Positions 56,440 through 64,000 of a stretch of 64,000 nucleotides of DNA are shown here, one piece after another. The position numbers and the translations under genes were made by a program. The notes below the pieces were generated by a model that ran no database searches, was not told the DNA's origin, and worked only from the letters and a program-made list of their open reading frames with translations. Each line of letters opens with the position of its first letter. The stretch's first letter is position 1. Origin of the DNA: Tupaia tana (taxonomy: Eukaryota > Chordata > Mammalia > Scandentia > Tupaiidae); contig JAKSZU010000006.1 of NCBI GenBank assembly GCA_026018925.1, forward strand, positions 191,839,449 to 191,903,448. Reading direction: 5' to 3'.

Positions 56440-56726
56440 AAAATGTTAGTGGAAGCACATAAAAATCTACAGATTCTACAAAGAAATGAAAGGATAAAAG
56501 TTCATCATCTATAAAGCACAGATTCAACAGAAACAAATAAAAAAAGCAAGAGTTGATTCTTTGAAAAATTACTAAAACAAATGATATGTTTAATTGTCAC
56601 AAAAGTGAAAAGTTATTTGCGGATGATAATTTATATGATAATGTATTTGTCATGACTGATAGGCACTGTATTTATGCTGGGAAAAACCATGTTGTACACT
56701 GTAAAGATGTCTAGTGATTAAATATA

Positions 56727-56728
<2 letters not shown>
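56440..56728 (+). mobile_element. L1 3' end
   Basis: A short ORF2 pre-RT piece (AGAGTTGATTCTTTGAAAAA near 56550) jumps to the 3' UTR (GGCACTGTATTTATGCTGGG, TTGTACACTGTAAAGATG). The latter matches the 3' end of the L1 at 7905-12775. Internally deleted. Confidence 0.75.
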
Positions 56729-56729
<1 letters not shown>

Positions 56730-56808
<79 letters not shown>

Positions 56809-56820
56809 GTGTGTGTGTGT
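56730..56820. repeat. (TC)n-(TA)n-(GT)n microsatellite
   Basis: About 18 CT units, about 17 TA units, then TGTATATGTGTGTGTGTGTA. It is seeded at the tail of the L1 3' end. Confidence 0.95.
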
Positions 56821-56898
56821 ATCCTACTAAATATAACAAATTTTGAACCAAGCCATGATGGTAATATGCAAGCAAATCTCACATTTATAGAAGTAACT

Positions 56899-57120
56899 GT
56901 GGCGGTCATTTGGTGGCACAACGGTAAATGCAATGCTCTGTGAGGCTAACCCACTTGGGAAGGTTACAGGTTTGCACCCAGTTACCTCCCTGGGTACTCT
57001 TGACATATACATGCCCATGAGCTGGGATTGGCTGAGGCAGGTGTGGATTGTGGTGTCAAGACATTGCTGGGGATGCTCTCTATCTCTTTCATTCATGAAA
57101 GAAATAAATAAACTTTAAAA
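56899..57120 (+). mobile_element. SINE of a second, minor tRNA-like family
   Basis: GTGGCGGTCATTTGGTGGCA and CAACGGTAAATGCAATGCTC look like a tRNA head. The body (GAGCTGGGATTGGCTGAGG) is unlike that of the dominant family. It ends CTCTATCTCTTTCATTCATG plus AAATAAATAAACTTTAAAA. No clear duplication. Family not recognised. Confidence 0.55.
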
Positions 57121-57143
57121 TGGTTAAAAATATATATAACCAG

Positions 57144-57400
57144 GGTACCAGCAGGTGGCATAGTGGTGAAGATGCTGAATTCCCACATGGCCGACTACTG
57201 TTTGAGTCCCAGACACAGAAACTTGAAAATCATGCAGGGCATGTGTGTGCATGCCCAAAATTCTAAAAAGAGAATGGAGGTAAAGAGACTGTGCATTGTC
57301 ATCCCTTCAGAGGGTGAGTTCTCATTTCCTTCTCTCTCTCTGATTCTTTGTGTTGCTCTTGAATGAGCAAATGCACACTATGAGGAAAAAACAATAATAA
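57144..57400 (+). mobile_element. Long-form tRNA SINE, old
   Basis: GGTACCAGCAGGTGGCATAG head, TTCTAAAAAGAGAATGGAGG body, and a tail of AAAAAACAATAATAAATAA. Confidence 0.88.
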
Positions 57401-57559
57401 ATAACCAAAGTGAAAAAATAAATATTTGTATGCATATATGGCAATATATGTGTATACAAGTCACAATAGATCAGCATTTGGATTGTAAATAGAAAAGCAA
57501 AAGAAAAATAAATCATTCAAAACATATGCACAGATCATTTACAGAAGAGAAAATCTGAC

Positions 57560-58160
57560 TGGCAATATATATAACATTTTCTCAACCACATTACTAATGA
57601 AGGGAATGCAAGTGAACACGATGCCATTTTGCTGAAAACCTACCAGGTTGGCAGCAATGAAAGTTGTGTGAAATCAAGAGTATTGGCAATGCTGAGTGAG
57701 ATTTAGAATTGGAACCATTTGGCAATGTCTGGGTAGCCAATGATGCATCTTTTCAGCCATGCTGTTTCTAAAAGTACATTTTAGTAAAAAGCTTAAATAT
57801 CTGGCAACGCAAGAGAGAATGTCATTAAATCATTACTTATAGTAATAGATGTTTTACATGTAATTGGATAAAGTAGATAAAGAAAATTTGGTATATGCTG
57901 TATTTCAATTTAGCAATTAAAATAAATTAATATCATTAATCTGCATTAACATAAATATATATATATAAACTATATAGTGTTGATTAAAAAGCAATTTATA
58001 GAAAAATATATAAAACATAGAAAAGATATAAAAATATATAAAGAAGATATAAAGCACAAATGGATATTTCATGACAGTTTATGGATGTGTACATACAGAG
58101 CTAGAATATTAAGGGAGTAGTTATTTCTGGAAAGAAAATGAAGAAAATCAAAGAATGCTA
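57560..58160 (+). mobile_element. Old L1M ORF2 tail and 3' UTR
   Basis: CTCAACCACATTACTAATGA, GGGAATGCAAGTGAACACGA, AACCTACCAGGTTGGCAGCA, ACCATTTGGCAATGTCTGG and TAGTTATTTCTGGAAAGAAA follow ORF2-to-3' UTR order of an old L1. Very diverged. Confidence 0.6.
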
Positions 58161-58249
58161 CCAATGGGTCTTCAAGGTCTATTAAATTCTTTTTCATTAA
58201 AACAAAGTGTTTGTGGCAATATTAGAAAATTCCTACATCTGAATGCATT

Positions 58250-58252
<3 letters not shown>

Positions 58253-58292
<40 letters not shown>

Positions 58293-58412
58293 ATATACAC
58301 ATATAATACATGTATATATACACATATACATATATAATATACACATACAATACATACATACATACATATATATAATATACACATATATATATATATATAT
58401 ATTTTTTTTTTG
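58253..58412. repeat. (GT)n and TATA/CACA higher-order repeat
   Basis: About 16 GT units, then a motif TATATAATATACACATA occurring three times with variation (near 58285, 58332 and 58370), ending in (AT)n and T9. Confidence 0.92.
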
Positions 58413-59209
58413 TATTACTTGATTTTATTTTACATTAGGTACTGGGCATAGAGCAATCCTCCTTAATAAAGCTGACAGTTAGCTTTGCTCAGAACATTTT
58501 TAGTATATTTAAAATATGTCAACATTTAAGAAATGATTTTGATAAATATTTATGAAATCTTACCCATCATGCTTAGGCAGTTGTTTTAACATCTGCAAAA
58601 ACATTGCACTGCAATGTTCTCACTATTGTAATATAACCAAGATTATAATTTTCCATACCAAGTCTGATTTGTATTCATTTTTGCATTCTGTATAACTTAA
58701 TTCTTGCATTTATCAGATGGTCATTGTAATTTGGCTTAGTGATTAAATGAAAGAAGTTGAATATGTTAATCTACTAGTGATAAGGCATTTTTATATTTAT
58801 GTGAGTTAGACCCATGATAATTTGCCAATAATGTTTCATCTGACACACAGCACTATCTGCATACTTATGGTTTTATATATGTGTGTGTGTATATGTATGT
58901 ATAAATATATATATACATATATATATATTTAAATATATATAATGTCACATATTATATTATATAGTTTTTATATATCACATATATTAATGTATAAACACAC
59001 ATACGCACACACAAAAGGATTTATGATTAAATGTCTAAATATAACAAAGAAGGAAAAAATCATTTCTAGGAAAGCATATTGAAAAAAGAAAGTACATCAC
59101 CAATTAAAATACTTTCCTAATTTTGTTTTTTGTTTTGTAAGTTCAGAAATATTGTACTGTAGATCATTTTTCCCAGTCCTATAAATTTAAACAACAACTT
59201 ATTTTGAAC
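58413..59209. other. Unassigned, AT-rich
   Basis: Contains a TGTGTG/TATATA-rich patch at about 58874-59010. No gene or transposon recognised. Confidence 0.45.
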
Positions 59210-59489
59210 ACACACACACACATATGTTTTTTTTTTTTGGGGGGGGGAGAGATTTTTGCTACAAGGCACATGTGATTGCCAGAGAAAGAGAGAGAAACAG
59301 AAAGCAAGAAATCTCCCCAACCCCTGTGGCGATGGCCACACCACAATCCCTTTGCCTCCATTCTCCTCTCAGGATTTTGGGTATGCACGCACTTATCCAG
59401 TGTGAATTTCAAGCTTCCAGGTCTGGGACTCCAACCACGGTTGGTCACATGGGAGTCCAGCACCTTAATCACTACTCCACTGAATGGCC
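59210..59489 (-). mobile_element. Long-form tRNA SINE with TSD
   Basis: Reversed, with a (CA)n and T/G-run tail at the left (TTTTTTTTGGGGGGGG). The 12-bp duplication CTTATTTTGAAC lies at 59198-59209 and 59490-59501. Confidence 0.93.
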
Positions 59490-59697
59490 CTTATTTTGAA
59501 CGTATTAAATGACACATTTCTGTATTCATTCAATGAGGAGTGTCCTTGAATCTGGAAATTTCAAATATTATATTTTATAGTTACCTATAGTCCCAAAATA
59601 AAACATTTTTGAAAAATGACAAAGTAGTTAAAATTTCAGCAATACCTATTTTGTGTTTATTTAAGTAACTTGAGATCATTCAATAAAAATTTTGTAG

Positions 59698-59955
59698 AAT
59701 TTTCTTTTTCTTTTGAGAGGTTTTTCCTATAGGGCGCGTGCACTCACCAGACAGACAGAGAGACAGAAAGCGAGAAATCACCCCCCGGGGAGGATGGCCA
59801 CACCGCAATCCCTTCTCCTCCCTTCTCCTCTCGGGATCTTGGGCACGCACGCACATGCGCCCGGCATGAGTTTCAAGCCACCGGGTCTGGGACGTGAACC
59901 GTGGTTGACTAGGTAGGAGTCTAGCGACATAGCCATTACACTAACTGCTGGTCCG
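59698..59955 (-). mobile_element. Long-form tRNA SINE, young, with TSD
   Basis: Reversed, CpG-rich (GGGCGCGTGCACTCACCAG; CGCCCGGCATGAG). The 10-bp duplication AATTTTGTAG lies at 59688-59697 and 59956-59965. Confidence 0.95.
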
Positions 59956-60239
59956 AATTTTGTAGTATTTTCTAAGGGAAGTACTTCCAATAGAAAAATA
60001 AAATGAAGAAGCTTAATGACAATACAAGTATGCAGAGGACAAATAAAACTGATGAAAACAATCTTCAATCTTGCATTAAAGTCATTCCTATTGAGCAGTC
60101 TTAACCAGACTTCATTTAATTTGATATACATGTACTGATGAATCAGCTTACTATTTAAACAATAAAATGGTGAATTGCAGCATCATCGATGAATAATTGC
60201 TTTCTTATATATCCCACAATTCCCATGCTTTACCTGTAC

Positions 60240-60355
60240 TTGTTGTACGTAGCCTTATTAAACTATCTCCCAACCAGGCCATAAGCTGCTTGAGGGCAGT
60301 AGCTTGTATCTGCATGTGCCAGCACAATGCTTGGTATAGTATCAGTATTTTATAA
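60240..60355 (+). mobile_element. LINE-2 3' end
   Basis: CCATAAGCTGCTTGAGGGCA, TAGCTTGTATCTGCATGTG and CCAGCACAATGCTTGGTATA form the classic L2 3' signature. Confidence 0.8.
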
Positions 60356-60567
60356 AGTATTGCTACATGCATGTGTCACTATACAATGGAAGAACTCTGT
60401 GCCAGTGTCATTCAACACAAACCACAAATATCAGAACTCATGAAATTTCCATTCTCAAAAGATTTGACTTTGTATATAGGAAGGCAAAATTAACATTCTT
60501 ACAGTACCCCAAAGTAATCCTTTAAGATAAAGTTTCAATTTAATATTTTAAAGAATGAAAACTATGG

Positions 60568-60840
60568 TATGGCCTGCCCATGATCTGGTTGTTAAAGCGA
60601 CTGAATACCACATGACTGATGGCACAATTTGAGTCCCAGACCCACTGGCTTATAAAATACTCTGGGTATGTGCACATATGTGCCCAAAATCCTGAAAGGA
60701 GAAAGCGATGGAGGGGAAGGGATTGTGGCATGACCATGCCCCATAGGGGTGCTTTCTCATTCTCCCCTTCCCACTTCTGTCTCTCTCTAGCAAGTGCATG
60801 TGCCCTCTAGCAAACTTTTATGACGAAAAAGAAAAAACAT
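60568..60840 (+). mobile_element. Long-form tRNA SINE, old
   Basis: The head GGCCTGCCCATGATCTGG is diverged. The body GAAAGCGATGGAGGGGAAGG and the end GTGCCCTCTAGCAAACTT are clear. Confidence 0.82.
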
Positions 60841-62221
60841 GGTAAAATACATAAGAATGGTAGAAAATGCTAATTAAGTTTACTATAAAATGTTTTAAAT
60901 AATTTTATAAAATAAAAAATTCTATTATGTATACATGATAATTATTAATTATTAATAAATATCATATATACATTCAGATACATGCAAATGTTCTGAAAGC
61001 TTATGAGTGCACCTTAGCACAAAACCTGACAATTGGTAAGCATAGATAATTTGTTGAGTAAATGGCTAAAAACTATTAAGTCCATTAGTTATGGGAAATC
61101 TCTAACCCCTGGAAAAGTTTTTATTCTCCCATTTACATGACAGCTCTCAATTTAGATATTGGATTATTGGTCCACTTTAGAAAATTGTTTGGGTTATATA
61201 ATTTGCATTGATAGATCTAGTTTCCATGAGGTGAACAATCTCATTATAGCGTAATTATTTTCTGCATTGATTCTTTGAAGCTTATTTTACTATGTTCCCT
61301 CTTAAATAGAGTATTTCTGTGTACTTTTCTATTGTAAGAATCCAGTAACTCAGGGGACTGAGTTATTTCATATAAAATGATTTCTCAACTATGATCAGCT
61401 TAAAAATATAATAATTAACTTGTCTGGTGAAATATAACTCTTTCAACTTTTCAATAAACCAGGAAATACTTGGAATTTTTACCCATGCTCCTATTTCTTT
61501 GGAAAAAAAAGGGAAAATACATTTTTCATCACCCTAATCCACTTTCATTTTAAAAGCTTTGGTAATTTGGGGACATTTTCTCAATGGAAAAAAAAAAGAG
61601 AGCGAGATTTAATTGATGAACTTGGGATAATACTAGTAGTATGAATAAGTAACTTTTGAATAGCATTTTACAACTTTTAAAGTCACCCTATTTAACTATC
61701 TAGTTTAATTCTCAAGATAACGGGATACAGGAGTATGAAATTTAAAAGTGAAAGGAAAGTTCTGAATGGCTGTGCTGTGGTTTCTTCAGAAGTTGGGGTT
61801 TATGAAAGTACACTGGCAGGTTCCTTCCATTGCAAGTGGCTGTCTAGAAACCATGAAGGATTTGTAATGGAGACAGCTGAAGTGTCGCAGTACTCTCCAG
61901 GACTCTGCTCCTGACTGTGATGATGGCTGAATAATTTTTGCTCCTCACTAGGTCCACAGTAGTATGTGCTGGCCCATATCCAAGTCCTCAAGCTTAGGAT
62001 ACTGAAAGAGGCATGAATTTATTCATACTTGGCATTTCACCATCTGCTCTCAGGCTTCCTGGCTTGGTCTGTCCATAATGACAAACTTTTCAGTAAAAAA
62101 TGGCAGGGTTTGCCAATGATTTCCTTGATGTATTTCTTAATCTTAGAATAATTTTTAGGGACTGGAAACTGAACATGGTTCATGCTCTGTCTGTAGCAAA
62201 AGAACATTACTGTTTTCATTT
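60841..62221. other. Mostly unassigned, with faint L2 and MIR traces
   Basis: CACAAAACCTGACAATTGGT near 61018 resembles an L2 3' tail. CATTTTACAACTTTTAAAGT with TTCTCAAGATAACGG near 61665-61725 resembles a MIR. A purine run AAAAAAAAAGAGAGCGAG lies near 61590. No gene seen. Confidence 0.4.
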
Positions 62222-62265
62222 CCCATTGCCTAGAATAGTCTTATGAAATATTTGTTGAATGAATC
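62222..62265 (+). mobile_element. LINE-2 3' tip
   Basis: CCATTGCCTAGAATAGTC followed by AAATATTTGTTGAATGAATC is the L2 3' tip. Confidence 0.55.
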
Positions 62266-62488
62266 TTTTGCTTAATGTTTCTATAAAGAGCAACAGTTTC
62301 AGAGCAATTATTTTTAAGTGTACATACTGGAAAGGATCCAGATGAAAACTGAATATCAATCTATTACACAAATATTTTTTTAAAGTGTATGTTTCTGTCT
62401 CCAAAATTTGTGACTTAATGCAAAATTTAACCATTTATTGATTTTCTTTTTCAAATTCATATAAGCATCTGGTACACAAATATATATT

Positions 62489-62491
<3 letters not shown>

Positions 62492-62520
<29 letters not shown>

Positions 62521-62605
62521 GAGAGGTTTTTGCTATAGGGTGCATGCACTCACTAGAAAGACAGAGAAAGACAGAGGGACAGAAACAAGAAATCACCCTG
62601 GAAAT
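62492..62605 (-). mobile_element. 5'-truncated tRNA SINE with a long tail
   Basis: Reversed. A run of about 29 T is followed by GAGAGGTTTTTGCTATAGGG, the CT-rich part and AAGAAATCACCCTGG, then it stops. Body and head are absent. Confidence 0.9.
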
Positions 62606-62708
62606 AGTTTATTCTACATCAATATATTGAATATGATTTACTATTTTATACTATAACTACAGCAATATTGAGATAATTTACAATAGTTTTCAAATAATAC
62701 AGAGCTTT

Positions 62709-62979
62709 GGACCAGCAGATGGCATAATGGTTACATCACTGGACTCCCACATAGCTGGGTGTGGTTCAAGTCCCGGATCCAGTGGCTTAAAACTCATGGC
62801 CAGCACATGTGAATGCGTGCCCAAAATCCCAAGAGGAGAATGAAGGAGAAGGGATTGTGGTGTGGCCATTCCCTCTGTGGGATGATTTCTCACATTCTCT
62901 CTCTCTGTCTTTCTCTATATCTCCGGTGACCACACACTCCCTATAGCAAAAATCTCTCTAAAAAAATTTAAAAAAATAT
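62709..62979 (+). mobile_element. Long-form tRNA SINE with decayed TSD
   Basis: GGACCAGCAGATGGCATAAT to an A/T-rich tail. Flanks ACAGAGCTT and ATAGAGCTT. Confidence 0.93.
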
Positions 62980-63339
62980 ATAGAGCTTGCCATAATTTTG
63001 AACTTTTCTTACAGCTCTAAATTTTCTTGATTTCCTCTTCTAAATAACATAGATAAAATGAACAGCTGTTAGTCAAATTTTTTATTTAGAGAAAACATTT
63101 TGTAGCATGGAACTAGAAATCATCCTTGCTTTGCTCATATTAGTATGTGCAAACAAGATCTCACCTTTAATTAAAATAGAATTGATGTGCCTTTGTTCTA
63201 TGTAAATTTAATCTTAAAGTTTCAGTTCTTTTTGTTGACATTAAGTGATAAACAAGAAAGAGTTTGGAAAATATCAGGCAAAAATTTGAAAAGGTGACAT
63301 AGAACAGAATCTATTTTAGAAGTGGAATTTACCTTTGAT
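62980..63339. other. Unassigned
   Basis: Nothing recognised. Confidence 0.4.
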
Positions 63340-63490
63340 AGCATCTAATCCAACCCTTCCGCTCTCTTTTCTATCAAAGATGAGAAAACTAAGGTTTAGA
63401 AAGGTTAAGCAATTTTCCAAGACAGCAGCAGAATAGAGTATAGAACTCAAGTCTCTTAAAATTAAATCCAGTGTTGAATTTACAGAGTTG
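63340..63490 (+). mobile_element. MIR
   Basis: AAAGATGAGAAAACTAAGGT, TTAGAAAGGTTAAGCAATTT, TCCAAGACAGCAGCAGAAT and GAACTCAAGTCTCTTAA follow the MIR core and 3' part. Confidence 0.75.
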
Positions 63491-63835
63491 CCTTACACGG
63501 CACATATCTGTCATATTTTTGGCTGGTTGAAACTCACTCCCTGACCCCACTTCCAACTTCTCTATTCCCAGATGTTTATTTGAGGATTATTCTTCATACT
63601 ATTATCTTCTCAGTGGTGTAATTCTGGCCACCCTTCTTCTATTGCTTCCTATAATGAAAGCTTAAAAATTGAGGGGACCTTATTATTCCTTTAATTACCC
63701 AAGGATACTTTCAGAAAACGGGTGTATGACTGTAACTCTGCAAATCAAATGCACACTGCAAGTATTAGTGATGTGAGTCACCATCACAAAAACGGTGGCA
63801 ACTTTTGGTTGTACTACTAATGCAACACAATTATT
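63491..63835. other. Unassigned
   Basis: Nothing recognised. Confidence 0.4.
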
Positions 63836-64000
63836 ATTTTTTTTTTCTTTTTTTGGAGAGGTTTTTGCTATAGGGCGCGTGCGCTTGCCAGACAGACAGA
63901 GAGAGACAGAGAGATAGAAAGCAAGAAATCACCCCCCAGGGGGGATGGCCACGCCGCAATCCTTTCTTCTCCGTTCTCCTCTCGGGATCTTGGGCACGCA
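63836..64000 (-). mobile_element. Long-form tRNA SINE, young, cut by the window end
   Basis: Reversed, CpG-rich (GGGCGCGTGCGCTTGCCAG; GATGGCCACGCCGCAATCC). The tRNA head lies beyond the window. Confidence 0.95.

Overview
The window looks like intergenic DNA from a small mammal, most probably a tree shrew (Tupaia). Two things point there. First, about fifty copies of an unusual tRNA-derived SINE cover roughly a fifth of the sequence, with a head beginning GGGACCAGCAG, box A near TAGCGTAATGG and box B GGTTCGAGTCC. Second, there are two copies of a composite SINE made of a tRNA-like head plus two 7SL-derived segments. 7SL-derived SINEs are confined to primates, rodents and tree shrews, and tree shrews are known for abundant tRNA SINEs (Tu families) next to 7SL-related ones. 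The species is an inference from remembered families, not a database match.

I see no intact protein-coding gene, no functional RNA gene and no CRISPR array. Nearly every open reading frame is a translated SINE, LINE or microsatellite. The only gene-derived sequences are two retrocopies on the minus strand: a full-length RPL36A/RPL36AL-type ribosomal protein pseudogene (54445-54928) and an unidentified decayed coding retrocopy (46138-46877).

Layout. 0-7.9 kb: scattered SINEs, a MaLR LTR, an old minus-strand L1. 7.9-12.8 kb: a LINE-1 with 5' UTR, ORF1, ORF2 and 3' end, lacking the reverse transcriptase core and carrying two later SINEs. 13-23.5 kb: SINEs, a hAT fossil, an L2 fragment, a class I LTR at 20.8-21.35 kb and a large compound microsatellite. 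23.5-29 kb: an L1 3' end, stacked same-orientation SINEs, a composite 7SL SINE split by a tRNA SINE, and a MIR. 29-36 kb: mostly anonymous DNA with SINEs, MIR and L2. 36.5-39.5 kb: a full-length but broken MaLR provirus on the minus strand, hit by four later insertions. 39.5-48.6 kb: SINEs, L2, the unidentified retrocopy and L1 remnants. 48.6-53 kb: a class I LTR and SINEs, one split by an L1 tail. 53.2-55.2 kb: a mariner MITE split by a solo LTR, then the RPL36A retrocopy and a SINE. 55.2-59.2 kb: long palindromic TG/TA/CA tracts, an L1 tail and a second type of SINE. 59.2-64 kb: SINEs, L2/MIR tails and anonymous AT-rich DNA, ending inside a young SINE.

The main value of the window is its record of nested insertions. 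Target-site duplications can be read for about fifteen SINEs, and they allow relative dating. I found no sign of a new biological system. The most useful leads are the mariner/LTR nest, the short versus long SINE forms and their head-to-tail stacking, the minor SINE at 56.9 kb, and the unidentified retrocopy.
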